DNA of 34,537 nucleotides from an uncultured Slackia sp. (GCA_934661005.1 CAKUIK010000024.1:1-34537), one strand, 5' to 3'. Shown: positions 24,829 to 33,380, numbered from the stretch's first letter. The notes: generated by a model not told the origin, from the sequence alone. Numbers and translations: made by a program.

Positions 24829-26748
24829 CTACTGGAGTTTCTTCACATTCATGCAGCGCATCGCGTTGAGAATGGCCAGAATCGCTACGCCTACATCGGC
24901 GAATACGGCCATCCACATGTTGGCAATGCCGAAGGCGGCAAGAATCAGCACGGCGAGCTTAATGCCAAGGGCGAACACGATGTTCTGCCACACAATACCC
25001 ATGGTTTTGCGCGACAGTCGTATGACCTTCGCAATATTGGAGGGCTTATCGTCCATGAGCACGATATCGGCAGCCTCGATGGCGGCGTCGGAGCCCATCG
25101 CGCCCATCGCGATGCCAACATCGGCGCGCGTCAGCACCGGAGCGTCGTTAATTCCGTCGCCAACGAACGCAAGCTTGCCTTTCTTGCCCTCTTCGCCTAA
25201 CAACCGCTCGACTTCGGCAACCTTGTCCTGCGGCAGCAGCTTGGCGTGGAATTCGTCAAGGCCAAGCGTCGAGGCGACCGATTGGGCCACCTCTTCGGCG
25301 TCGCCGGTCAGCATCACGGTTTTAGATACGCCCGCCGCATGCAAATCGGAAATGGTTTTCGCGGCATCGTCTTTCACCATGTCGGCAATGACGATATGCC
25401 CCAGGTACGTGCCGTTCTCGGCAATATGGAGAATCGTTCCCACAAGCTCGCAATTGTCCGCATCAATATCGAGGCTCGCCATAAGCTTGTCGTTGCCGAC
25501 ATGCACATGAGCGCCATCGATTTCGGCATGCACTCCGCGGCCGCTTATCTCGCCCGCGTTCGACACGCGAGACTCGTCGATGCGTGTTCCGTATGCCCGC
25601 TTCACCGACAAGGCGATGGGGTGGTCGGAATAGGCTTCGGCATGAGCCGCCAATTCCAAAAGACGATCGGAATCGGTGCCATTTTCAGGATGAACCGCTA
25701 CTACGCCGAAGGTACCGCTTGTAAGCGTGCCGGTTTTATCGAACACGACCGTATCGACCGAAGCAAGCGCCTCCAGATAGTTGCTCCCCTTGATGAGAAT
25801 TCCGAGTTTGCTTGCACCGCCGATGCCGCCGAAAAACGACAATGGAACGCTAATCACAAGGGCGCAGGGGCAGCTTACGACCAAGAAGGTGAGCCCGCGG
25901 AACACCCAGTCGCTCCAAGCGCCCAAGCCGAGCAGGGGAGGGAGCACGGCCAAAACAAGGGCCACCCCGCATACCGCAGGCGTGTAATAGCGAGCAAAAC
26001 GCGTGATGAAATTCTCGGTACGGGCCTTCTTCTCGGCAGCATTTTCAACAAGCTCAAGAATGCGGCTTACGGTCGATTCTCCAAAGGGCTTCGTGGTTCG
26101 AATGGTCAGCAGGCCCGTAAGGTTAACGCAGCCGGAAATCACATCGTCGCCAACCTCAACGCCGCGAGGCACGCTTTCGCCCGTAAGGGCCGCCGTGTCG
26201 AGTTGGGAGGCACCTTCAATAATTTCGCCGTCAATTGGAACGCGCTCTCCGGGCTTCACGACGATTTCGCTGCCAACGGAAACGCAATCGGGGTCAACCT
26301 GCTCTAATTCGCCATTCGCATTGCGAATATTGGCGAAATCGGGCGCGATATCCATCATTGCCGCGATTGATTTACGGCTTTTGCCGACCGCGTATTGCTG
26401 GAACAGCTCGCCCACCTGGTAGAAGAGCATAACGGCTGCGCCTTCCGCCATATGGGGGCCCGAATCGGGGAAGAACACGAGCGAAAAAGCACCGATAGTC
26501 GCAACTGCCATGAGGAAATTCTCGTCGAACACCTGGCCATTTTTAATATTGCGCACCGCTTTGAGCAGCACGTCGTAGCCCGCAATCGCATACGGAATAA
26601 GGAACAGCACGAATTCGGCGTACACAGCATTACGTTCGCCACCGAGCCATTCGGAAAGCGGCAAAAGCTCCGTTGCAGCGAAGATGATTGCAAAAAGCAC
26701 GAGCGCAATAACGATGCGTTTTCGCCAACGCTTCAATTTCTTATTCAT
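24829..26748 (-). CDS. Zinc/cadmium/lead-type P1B ATPase (ZntA/CadA-like) lacking an HMA domain
   Basis: A 639-residue heavy-metal efflux pump. It has N-terminal membrane helices, the actuator TGES loop (189-192), the membrane metal site CPC at 293-295, the phosphorylated Asp337 in DKTGTLTSG, an HP motif (SDHPIALS), and GDGINDAPVL in the hinge. The last span has FADVGVAILAILNAMR with the acidic residue typical of Zn/Cd/Pb pumps, against a copper pump. No N-terminal metal-binding domain is present; a separate small HMA protein is encoded 20 bases upstream. The start is the ATG that begins the family-like NKKLKRWRKRIVIAL segment. Expression is presumably controlled by the ArsR repressor at the head of the operon. 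Confidence 0.94.
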   Translation of the reverse strand: MNKKLKRWRKRIVIALVLFAIIFAATELLPLSEWLGGERNAVYAEFVLFLIPYAIAGYDVLLKAVRNIKNGQVFDENFLMAVATIGAFSLVFFPDSGPHMAEGAAVMLFYQVGELFQQYAVGKSRKSIAAMMDIAPDFANIRNANGELEQVDPDCVSVGSEIVVKPGERVPIDGEIIEGASQLDTAALTGESVPRGVEVGDDVISGCVNLTGLLTIRTTKPFGESTVSRILELVENAAEKKARTENFITRFARYYTPAVCGVALVLAVLPPLLGLGAWSDWVFRGLTFLVVSCPCALVISVPLSFFGGIGGASKLGILIKGSNYLEALASVDTVVFDKTGTLTSGTFGVVAVHPENGTDSDRLLELAAHAEAYSDHPIALSVKRAYGTRIDESRVSNAGEISGRGVHAEIDGAHVHVGNDKLMASLDIDADNCELVGTILHIAENGTYLGHIVIADMVKDDAAKTISDLHAAGVSKTVMLTGDAEEVAQSVASTLGLDEFHAKLLPQDKVAEVERLLGEEGKKGKLAFVGDGINDAPVLTRADVGIAMGAMGSDAAIEAADIVLMDDKPSNIAKVIRLSRKTMGIVWQNIVFALGIKLAVLILAAFGIANMWMAVFADVGVAILAILNAMRCMNVKKLQ

Positions 26749-26768
26749 GGCGACTGTCCTGTCTGGAT

Positions 26769-26987
26769 TTAACGCACGATTTCGCAATCGGGCTCGATTT
26801 TTCTGCAAATCGCCTGAGCTTCATCCATAATTTCGTCGAAACGTGCGTCATCGGCCTCAACGACGAGCTTTTGGGTCATGAACGTCACTTTCGCATCGAC
26901 AACGCCGTCGATCTTCTTAATGGCGGCTTCCATTTTCGCGCCGCAATTTGCACAATCGAGTTCGTCGAGCTTGAACGTCTTACGCAT
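26769..26987 (-). CDS. Free-standing heavy-metal-associated (HMA) domain protein
   Basis: A 72-residue ferredoxin-like metal-binding domain with the motif DCANCGAKME (two cysteines at 12 and 15) and the IKKIDGVVDAKVTFMTQKLV core. AAAGGA precedes the ATG. It matches the N-terminal domain that most ZntA/CadA pumps carry in the same chain; the aspartate before the first cysteine (DCANC) is the Zn/Cd-preferring version of this motif. It probably delivers metal to, or regulates, the downstream ATPase. Confidence 0.9.
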   Translation of the reverse strand: MRKTFKLDELDCANCGAKMEAAIKKIDGVVDAKVTFMTQKLVVEADDARFDEIMDEAQAICRKIEPDCEIVR

Positions 26988-27018
26988 GGTTGGTCCTTTC
27001 TCTCATGCTGTTAGATGG

Positions 27019-27399
27019 TTATTCGCAAATATGGGTCATGCCCTGCGCGATCATCGTGTATACATGGTCATCGGAAAGCGAATAAATCACATTTTTGCCG
27101 TCACGTTGGAATTTCACGAGGTGAGCTTGCTTCAGAGTACGAAGCTGGTGGGAAACGGCGCTTTGCGTGGCGCCAATCACTTCAGCCAAATCGCCTACGG
27201 AAAGTTCGCGACCCATGAGCGCATACAAGATTTTGATGCGCGTTGTGTCGGCAAATACTTTGAATAGATCAGCCAGGTCGTACAGAAGCTCTTCATCGGG
27301 CATATCGAGGGCCATGCCGCGCGAAACGCCCTCGCAGCCACATGCGCAAAGGGGTTCCTCCTGACCGACAGGGAGCTCTTCCGAAATATCGTGTGTCAT
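27019..27399 (-). CDS. ArsR/SmtB-family metal-sensing repressor (zinc/cadmium type)
   Basis: A 126-residue winged-helix repressor. The core runs from LADLFKVFADTTRIKILYAL through the recognition helix QSAVSHQLRTLKQAHLV to the wing RDGKNVIYSLSD. The last helix has D110-x-H112, then H123-xx-E126, the same spacing as the alpha-5 zinc site of SmtB (D104, H106, H117, E120). Three cysteines near the N-terminus (C18, C20, C22) could form an additional CadC-like thiolate site. GAAGGAG precedes the ATG. It leads a three-gene operon with the HMA protein and the ATPase, and metal binding should release it from the operator just upstream. Confidence 0.93.
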   Translation of the reverse strand: MTHDISEELPVGQEEPLCACGCEGVSRGMALDMPDEELLYDLADLFKVFADTTRIKILYALMGRELSVGDLAEVIGATQSAVSHQLRTLKQAHLVKFQRDGKNVIYSLSDDHVYTMIAQGMTHICE

Positions 27400-27428
27400 G
27401 CTTGCTCCTTCGCGAGACTAAACAAACA

Positions 27429-27474
27429 TATGAACAACTGTTCATAAGTATAGATATAAGAATGGCGCTGTCAA
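27429..27474 (-). promoter_or_regulatory. Promoter and operator of the metal-resistance operon
   Basis: On the minus strand TTGACA (27474-27469), 16 bases, TATACT (27452-27447). Directly downstream is a perfect 8-2-8 palindrome, TATGAACA-AC-TGTTCATA (27429-27446), the known type of site for SmtB/CzrA/CadC repressors. Its centre also fits the SOS core GAAC-N4-GTTC. A GGCGCTG/CAGCGCC hairpin (27464-27487) overlaps the -35 and may terminate transcripts from the upstream transporter gene. Confidence 0.82.
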
Positions 27475-27566
27475 CAAAGGCAGCGCCATAAATTGCATTA
27501 TTTATTGGAATCAACCGCAGCGAGCGCGCAAAAAAGAGATAGAGCACGTAGCCTAAACTCTTGTGG

Positions 27567-27659
27567 ATGTGCGAGCATGCCCATCAAAGGCAAACCCAGA
27601 CTCAAATCGACCACCGCATCGACGATCCGAGCCTCGGCATTCCGAAGAAGGACAAATGA
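27567..27659 (+). other. Possible 30-residue peptide or gene remnant in the 300-base gap
   Basis: An ATG frame encodes 30 residues beginning MCEHAHQRQTQTQIDHRI and ending in a Lys-rich tail. Its codons are biased toward G/C at the third position like nearby genes. There is no ribosome-binding site. It could be the end of a decayed gene. Otherwise this gap contains only the metal operon promoter and a hairpin. Confidence 0.2.
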
Positions 27660-27700
27660 GGCGGCAGCACCCTGCGTCCTTTCCCTGCGAACGGCACCGG

Positions 27701-29578
27701 CTATTCTCCAATGCCAGCCAACGCCTTATCCATCGCGTAGCGAATAACGTCAGATCGGCTCAGCATTCCGACTATTGCGCCATGGCTCATTACGGGCACC
27801 TTCTTTAGTTTATGCTGAGCCAGAAGCGTGCACGCATCTTGAAGCGTTGCATCTGCGAGAATGCTCACGACGCGCTCTGTCGCAATATGCGAAACGGGTA
27901 GGGAAACAAGCTCTTTGAGCTTTTCGTCGAACGTTTGATTGTTCGCAGCTTCCATAAACGAATACGAGCTCGTAATCGCCGGATGACATTCCGAAAGATA
28001 TCGCATGATATCGCCGTCGGAAACGAAGCCGATGGGCATCCCCTTGTCATCCACGACCGGCATTCCGCTTACCTTGCGGTTAATCAGTTCGTGCATAACT
28101 TCCCCAACAGGCATTTCGCCCCGTACCACAAAGGGCGTGGATTCCATAAGGCCAGCGATTTCGATGGACTGTGGGGTTTGAGCACTCTCGCGGGCGGTCC
28201 TGCCGCGCTTCACCGCCGCACGACAGAACGCCGTGGCGCCAATCGCCGAGACGAGCGCCAAGGCAGCGGCAAAACACACGGCAACGGAAAAGCCTCGCGC
28301 AACTGCGGCCGTTTCGCCAGCGCCCGAGCTTAGCGCGGCATTCTGGAAAGAGGACATGAGTCCGATATAAAGCGATGGCCCCGCGCATGCCGCGATTTGC
28401 GTGAACGTCGTCATGAGAGCAACGCCGAAGGGGTTTTCCCGCGGGGGAAGGGTGCGCAATCCCGCCGTTTGAGAAGGCGAGAGCGTCATGCCAACGCCCA
28501 CAAACACGAGCGTCGACGCGCAGAACATTGCGGCGATGGAATACGTAGGAGCGAAAACGGCCATGAGCGCAAAACCCGCCACGATGAAGGTGAAGCCCAA
28601 CGGGATGAGGGGCCATGCGCCCCGTTTGTCCATAATGCGGCCGCTCGCCAAGGTCGATGCCGCATTACAAAGCACAGGCACAAGCATAACCACGCCCGCC
28701 ATGAATGCGGTTATGCCGCATGCGCCCTCGAGATACAGCGGAAGCAGCACGCTCATGGAAAAGGTCGACATGAGCGAAACGAGGGCAAAAAGCGCCGCGG
28801 GCCAAAACGTGGCACGGCGCAGAGGGGCGAGCTCGATAAGGGGATGCTCGCATGCGAGCTGCCGTGCGACGAAAGCCGCAGCTGCGGCGATTGCACAGAT
28901 AAGCGAAATCGCGCCTATCAGGGTATCGATCGCAATTTCAGCCAAGCCGAAAGAAAGCGCAAACAACGTGATGCCCGAAAGCGCCGCCGAAGGAGCATCG
29001 AGGTGCGCTTCGCTGTTTGCGAGGTCTTTGATATACAGAGCGCCTAACACCGCAAGAAGCACCATGGCTACGATGGGCGCAAGAAATATCGAGCGCCATC
29101 CGAGGTTTGTGACCAACGCGCCGCATACGACAGGAGCGAAGGCGGGGCCAAACGTGATGGTACACCCGCCGAGCGAGAGGTACGCACCGAGCTTGTTTTT
29201 CGGGGTAACGGCCAAAATCGTGTTCATCATAAGAGGAATGAACACGCCCGAACCCGCCGCTTGAATAATGCGGGCAACCAACAGCATCGCAAAGCTCGTC
29301 GAAAAGAATCCTAAAACCGAACCAGCCAGAGTGAGGGCGCTTGCGGCGAAAAACAGCACGCGCAGCTTAATGCGGCGATACAGAAACGCCATGCACATGA
29401 CCACGAGCGTGGACACAATCATGAAACCCGTCACGAGCCACTGCGCCGTGACCGAGTCGATGGAGAACTCGTCCATAATGGCAATAAGGCCCATATTCAT
29501 GAGGTTCTCGTTGAAACCCGTCAAAAACGCGCCGCCATACAAAACCACCAAAAACATGGTCAGTTGTTTTCCCTGCAT
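27701..29578 (-). CDS. MFS transporter (DHA2, drug-efflux type) fused to a C-terminal CBS-domain pair
   Basis: A 625-residue protein. Residues 1-460 are a 14-span-type major facilitator with QWLVTGFMIVSTL, the RRIKLR loop, ARIIQAAGSGVFIPLMM and GWRSIFL, all typical of DHA2 multidrug exporters. From about residue 478 two CBS motifs follow (KVSGMPVVDDKGMPIGFVSD and LKKVPVMSHGAIVGMLSRSD), a Bateman module that binds adenine nucleotides in other proteins. The start is the ATG after AAGGAG; the open frame upstream is Arg/Ser-rich and not transporter-like. It lies downstream of the membrane LuxR gene on the same strand, 209 bases away. Substrate is unknown. Confidence 0.88.
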   Translation of the reverse strand: MQGKQLTMFLVVLYGGAFLTGFNENLMNMGLIAIMDEFSIDSVTAQWLVTGFMIVSTLVVMCMAFLYRRIKLRVLFFAASALTLAGSVLGFFSTSFAMLLVARIIQAAGSGVFIPLMMNTILAVTPKNKLGAYLSLGGCTITFGPAFAPVVCGALVTNLGWRSIFLAPIVAMVLLAVLGALYIKDLANSEAHLDAPSAALSGITLFALSFGLAEIAIDTLIGAISLICAIAAAAAFVARQLACEHPLIELAPLRRATFWPAALFALVSLMSTFSMSVLLPLYLEGACGITAFMAGVVMLVPVLCNAASTLASGRIMDKRGAWPLIPLGFTFIVAGFALMAVFAPTYSIAAMFCASTLVFVGVGMTLSPSQTAGLRTLPPRENPFGVALMTTFTQIAACAGPSLYIGLMSSFQNAALSSGAGETAAVARGFSVAVCFAAALALVSAIGATAFCRAAVKRGRTARESAQTPQSIEIAGLMESTPFVVRGEMPVGEVMHELINRKVSGMPVVDDKGMPIGFVSDGDIMRYLSECHPAITSSYSFMEAANNQTFDEKLKELVSLPVSHIATERVVSILADATLQDACTLLAQHKLKKVPVMSHGAIVGMLSRSDVIRYAMDKALAGIGE

Positions 29579-29701
29579 GTCAGAAACTCCTTTTTGGGCG
29601 CACGAAATGCGCCGCCTTGCTGCGGATAGATGCGAGCCCGAAGGCCCAGCAGCTGGACTTACGTTATGAAATGCGAGGGCGCGACATGCGCCAGAATGCA
29701 T

Positions 29702-29731
29702 AGTGAACTGCTCACTGCGCGATAGATTGTA
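29702..29731 (-). promoter_or_regulatory. Possible promoter and operator of the MFS-CBS gene
   Basis: Minus-strand TACAAT (29731-29726) could be a -10; no good -35 is visible. Ten bases downstream lies the imperfect palindrome AGTGAACTGCTCACT (29702-29716, outer arms AGTGA/TCACT), a plausible repressor site. It is about 125 bases upstream of the ATG. Confidence 0.35.
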
Positions 29732-29787
29732 GCGAATTTCAAGCCGACGAAGCGCCCACGTTCTTGAATCTCCACGTGCAGAAAACG

Positions 29788-31248
29788 TCAGCCGTTTTCC
29801 AAAAGCTCAATCAATTCCGCACGGCTGTGCACGTCGAGCTTTTCATAGATATGGCGAATATGGGTACGCACGGTGGCCGATGAGAGCACGAGTTTTTCCT
29901 CAATCGATTTCGCTCCATGTCCCGTTGCCCACAGCATGAAAACTTCCGTCTCTCGAGCAGTGAGACCAAATTTTTCGGCAACCGCGGCGATGCGTTCGTC
30001 CATGGTCGACGTGTTTTTCTCGGCGCTTTCCTCGCTCGGCTCGACATCAAGCTCGCCTTCTTCAACAGGCTCAAATACGAGGGCATTGTCGCGATCGGAA
30101 AACATGAATCCCGCGATTATGACGAGAATCACTATGGAGCTTACGCAAAATGCCACCATCATGGAAGGGAATGCGAGCGCCGCGATTTCACCAAGCGCCA
30201 TGCCAGCGTGGATCGCGCAGCGACCAACAGCAAAAATCAGAAGCGCGGAAAGCCTCGACGATCGCGCGATTTCGATAAGCAAAACCCACGTGAGCATATC
30301 AATGAACATTGAACCTGCGGACGCGGCGAAATACGCCGTAGCGGAGTCGGGCTCGTTGAACACGGTGAGCGCAGCAACGCCAAGGGCGAAAAGCGGCGCG
30401 GCCGTGCGATACAGCGGCCCAAGCTTGAGGCTCGTATGCGGCAAGAACAAGCTATAAATAAGGAAGATAGCGGCAATCGCGAATGTCGACGCCGCAACGA
30501 TAAAGGGGTCATGGTACACGGCAGGAGCCTCGGCACCCGTATACGTACGAAGGCCGCCGCTTACCACCATGGTAAGAAGAATGCCCGCAAGCGCACGGGA
30601 CGAAAACGGCCCGCACACCAAGTCTTTCAAATCGCGGAGAGCATTGCCGCCATCGGCATTTTTCGCCGCATGCGAGCGAAGCGTGAATGGATGAGGCCCG
30701 CGATTGGGACACATAGCCATCATGCAGACAGAAAGCAAGGGAAGGAATGCTACGATCACGCCCGATAAAGGAGCCGGAATAAGGGAAATCAAGCCATACA
30801 GCACGCCGGATAGCATGAAGGATCCCGCCGTAAGGCTCGCGGCAGCGCGCGCATCGAGCGTGCAGAACAGCACGCCCCAGCCGAGCGCGAGCAGGGGAGT
30901 GGAAAGGCCGGGCAGAACGGCGCCGAGCAAAAGTGAGGCGACAGCGCTTTCGATGACCTCCGTCGCATAGAACATTGACCCAAATGCAGAAACCATGGCG
31001 GCTGCCCACAGGATATTAATCGAACGGCCAGCGCGCTCGAGTCTGTCATGGTTGAATATCGCAATTGCGAACGTGACGCAGCCTGCGAGCCCCGAGACAA
31101 TATGGAGCAACGTAATCGCGGCTTCGTCTCCATTCGAAAACGAGACCACCGTCGCCGAATTGAACGACAAGTAAACCCACGTCCAATAAAGGCCGAAGCC
31201 CAAAAACCACGCCCTATTCGCGCGCGTATGATTCGATGAATGCGCCAA
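29788..31248 (-). CDS. Membrane-embedded LuxR-family transcriptional regulator
   Basis: A 486-residue protein: about 12 hydrophobic spans up to residue 385, an acidic linker (EPVEEGELDVEPSEESAEK), then a LuxR-type helix-turn-helix (residues about 422-486, LTARETEVFMLWATGHGAKS, SSATVRTHIRHIYEKLDVHS). This architecture is abundant in Eggerthellaceae, where the genes often sit beside secreted FAD-dependent reductases, as here. The start is TTG with GGGAGG 7-8 bases upstream; no ATG or GTG precedes it in frame before a stop. The membrane part likely senses a small molecule, possibly the substrate of the divergent FAD enzyme (inference). Confidence 0.88.
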   Translation of the reverse strand: MAHSSNHTRANRAWFLGFGLYWTWVYLSFNSATVVSFSNGDEAAITLLHIVSGLAGCVTFAIAIFNHDRLERAGRSINILWAAAMVSAFGSMFYATEVIESAVASLLLGAVLPGLSTPLLALGWGVLFCTLDARAAASLTAGSFMLSGVLYGLISLIPAPLSGVIVAFLPLLSVCMMAMCPNRGPHPFTLRSHAAKNADGGNALRDLKDLVCGPFSSRALAGILLTMVVSGGLRTYTGAEAPAVYHDPFIVAASTFAIAAIFLIYSLFLPHTSLKLGPLYRTAAPLFALGVAALTVFNEPDSATAYFAASAGSMFIDMLTWVLLIEIARSSRLSALLIFAVGRCAIHAGMALGEIAALAFPSMMVAFCVSSIVILVIIAGFMFSDRDNALVFEPVEEGELDVEPSEESAEKNTSTMDERIAAVAEKFGLTARETEVFMLWATGHGAKSIEEKLVLSSATVRTHIRHIYEKLDVHSRAELIELLENG

Positions 31249-31380
31249 GGCCGCCCTCCCAAGCGTCGGCTTTTCGTGAACCGTACTTTATCACGATGAA
31301 GCACGCATTATTTCCGCATTGAAAAGATGCACATCGGCCACCCCTTGCCCATCAGGCATTTCACGAATTCTGACGATAAA

Positions 31381-31396
31381 ATCAACAGTATTTGAT
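31381..31396. promoter_or_regulatory. Palindrome between the divergent LuxR regulator and FAD enzyme
   Basis: ATCAA-CAGTAT-TTGAT is a perfect 5-bp inverted repeat in the 278-base divergent gap, with TTGATG usable as a -35 for the FAD enzyme. It is a candidate operator for the LuxR regulator, on position only. The rest of the gap holds no gene. Confidence 0.35.
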
Positions 31397-31526
31397 GATA
31401 CAAAAAGCGACCTATTTCGCCAGAAATGAACAATTCGCATCGATGGAAGGCGGACGCGATAATGCCAAGATGCAATCAGTCGACGGGCGAGGGACTCGTC
31501 AGCCATGACATCAGGGAGGATGCATC

Positions 31527-33122
31527 ATGAGTATCGAAACTAAGGGAATGTCGCGTCGTTCGTTCCTCGGCGCAGGCGCCGTCGTCGCCGCTGGCGCTGC
31601 CTTTGCGGGCCTTACGGGATGCTCGCCTTCGGGCGAAGCAAAGACATCCGAGTCCTCCAGCGCTGCCGCTACCGGCGAGACGCGCGATTTGGGCACGGCA
31701 TCGTTTGAACTGACCGCTGACAGCAAGCAGGCCGATGAGACCAAAGAGGTTGACATCGTTGTCGTCGGTTCCGGCATGGGCGGCTTCTCTGCCGCGCTGA
31801 CCGCCGTTGAAGAAGGCGCGAAGAGCGTTGTGCTGCTCGAGAAGAATAATTCGCTCGGCGGATCCACCAACATGGCCGAGTGCCCGGCAGGCGCGCGCCC
31901 GTTCGAATACACCGAGGAAGAAGCCCGCGCTGCCGCCGCTGGCGCCCAGGCCGATAGCTACGGCGTGAGCGACCCGATGCTTCTGTACAGCATGTTCCGC
32001 GATGCCAAGGAAAACTTCGGCTGGCTGTTCGACACGCACGGCATCGGCTGGACGAAGCAGGGCGAGGCTCCCGCGTTCTACGAGGGCGGCAATGGCAAAA
32101 TCGCCATTGAAAAGCTCGCTGCTGCAGCCGAGAAGGAAGACGGCCTCGAGGTTCTTACCGAAACCCCCGCAACGCAATTGCTGCTGTCCGATGAATATAC
32201 TGTAACGGGCGTGCGCGCTAAAACTAAAGATGGCAAATACGTCGATTACAAGGCCAAGGCCGTCGTGCTCGCAACGGGCGGCATGTCCACCAACAAGACC
32301 CTGCTTGCTGGCTACACGAGCCAGGACCTCGACAAGACCATCGGCTGGGGCCAGGGCCAAGACGGTGACGGCCACCTTATGGCAGAGCAAACCGCTCACG
32401 GCCGCGCGAACCATCTCACGGTCGACTCCCTGTTCAACAACGTGAAAGATTTCAGCTACGACAGCGCCTTGGGCGTATGCGTCGCAATGCAGCCGAGCAA
32501 TTTCTGGGTTAACCAAGATGGCCTGCGTTTCATGAACGAGAACATTTCCTCGACCGCCGTTTCCGGCAAGGTCGTTGAAACCCAGGGCAGCGTATGGTCC
32601 ATCGTCGATGCTGATGGCATTCAGAAATACGCCGAAGGCGGCTGCCAGCGCCATTACTCGGGCTTCGCTGACAAGCTGGTCGGCAACGCCATCGACGGCC
32701 TGCAGGACGAAGTCGACAAGGCCGTTTCCGGCAATGACGAATGCTTTAAGGCTGACACCATCGCAGACCTCGCCAAGCAAATCGGCGTTGACGCTGACAA
32801 TCTTGCCGACGAGATTGAAAAGTACAACACCGGCACCGATGCAGAATGGGGCAAGGAAGCCGAGAACATGTGGCCTATCGCGACCGCGCCGTTTTACGCC
32901 TTCCGCATTTCCTCGGGCATGCTGAACACTTCGGGCGGCATTCGCATTAACACGAACGCTCAGGTCGTCGACGATCGCTACAAGCCCATCGAAGGCCTCT
33001 ACGCTGCTGGAGTGTGCACGAGCGGCTGGGACGGCGAAGTGTACGGCAACGGCACCTGCCAGGCCAATGCCCTGTTCTGTGGCCGCACCGCCGCGAAGCA
33101 TATCGTGAAGAACCTGCTGTAG
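31527..33122 (+). CDS. Tat-exported lipoprotein FAD-dependent reductase (fumarate-reductase-like flavoprotein), substrate unknown
   Basis: A 531-residue enzyme. The Tat signal MSRRSFLGAG (Arg10-Arg11) is followed by a lipobox LTGC (Cys32), so it is probably a lipid-anchored extracytoplasmic protein. The FAD fold starts at VDIVVVGSGMGGFSAAL (GxGxxG at 81-86) and ends with PIEGLYAAGVCTSGWDG. Its domain order is that of FAD_binding_2 flavoproteins (fumarate, urocanate and steroid reductases). There is no heme or FMN-binding domain, so electrons must come from a partner. The catalytic Arg of fumarate reductases in NE-x3-R-D is replaced by Ser342 (NENISST), and the substrate Arg in GANRLGG is replaced by Tyr506 (GEVYGNG). 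It is thus unlikely to reduce fumarate. GGGAGG precedes the ATG. Confidence 0.9.
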   Translation: MSIETKGMSRRSFLGAGAVVAAGAAFAGLTGCSPSGEAKTSESSSAAATGETRDLGTASFELTADSKQADETKEVDIVVVGSGMGGFSAALTAVEEGAKSVVLLEKNNSLGGSTNMAECPAGARPFEYTEEEARAAAAGAQADSYGVSDPMLLYSMFRDAKENFGWLFDTHGIGWTKQGEAPAFYEGGNGKIAIEKLAAAAEKEDGLEVLTETPATQLLLSDEYTVTGVRAKTKDGKYVDYKAKAVVLATGGMSTNKTLLAGYTSQDLDKTIGWGQGQDGDGHLMAEQTAHGRANHLTVDSLFNNVKDFSYDSALGVCVAMQPSNFWVNQDGLRFMNENISSTAVSGKVVETQGSVWSIVDADGIQKYAEGGCQRHYSGFADKLVGNAIDGLQDEVDKAVSGNDECFKADTIADLAKQIGVDADNLADEIEKYNTGTDAEWGKEAENMWPIATAPFYAFRISSGMLNTSGGIRINTNAQVVDDRYKPIEGLYAAGVCTSGWDGEVYGNGTCQANALFCGRTAAKHIVKNLL

Positions 33123-33142
33123 AGGATCAACAATCGCTTGGA

Positions 33143-33208
33143 GTGCTCGAGCGTTCCAACGAGCACAACTCAACCTCCCGTCATGGCCGACCTTTTGGGC
33201 GGCCATGA
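33143..33208 (+). terminator. Two hairpins after the FAD enzyme gene
   Basis: GTGCTCG (33143-33149) pairs with CGAGCAC (33160-33166). TCATGGCCG (33181-33189) pairs perfectly with CGGCCATGA (33200-33208). Only short T content follows, so the second is a moderate terminator. Confidence 0.6.
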
Positions 33209-33268
33209 TTCGTCTTGGGACTTGTGTCGTTTGCTCAAAAACGCCCTCGAATGTGGCATTTATTTCGC

Positions 33269-33380
33269 TATAGTCTCATTGTTCGAATAAAGCAATAAGA
33301 AAAAGCCCAGGTCAGGTTCTTGGCTTTGATACGATGCAGAATAGAGGGATTCGGAAATTACCACATTCGACCCCTCTTTT
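33269..33380 (+). promoter_or_regulatory. Structured leader upstream of the DUF364 gene
   Basis: A TATAGT at 33269-33274 (weak -35 TCGAAT) is followed by two hairpins: AAAGCC/GGCTTT at about 33302-33327 and AGAGGG (33343-33348) with CCCTCT (33372-33377) running into TTTT, a terminator shape. The gene begins 66 bases later. An attenuator or riboswitch is possible; I could not match a known class. Confidence 0.35.

Noticed and set aside
24722..26307. Plus-strand frames of 262 and 353 codons across the metal ATPase
   Set aside because: The minus-strand ATPase contains all family motifs; these frames contain none.
27493..27747. 84-codon plus-strand frame between the metal operon and the MFS-CBS gene
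   Set aside because: It overlaps the end of the transporter gene, lacks a ribosome-binding site and has an atypical Arg/Ser/Ala composition.
31476..33206. 576-codon open frame on the minus strand opposite the FAD enzyme gene
   Set aside because: It is an antisense shadow of a gene with strong codon bias; the plus-strand product has clear motifs.
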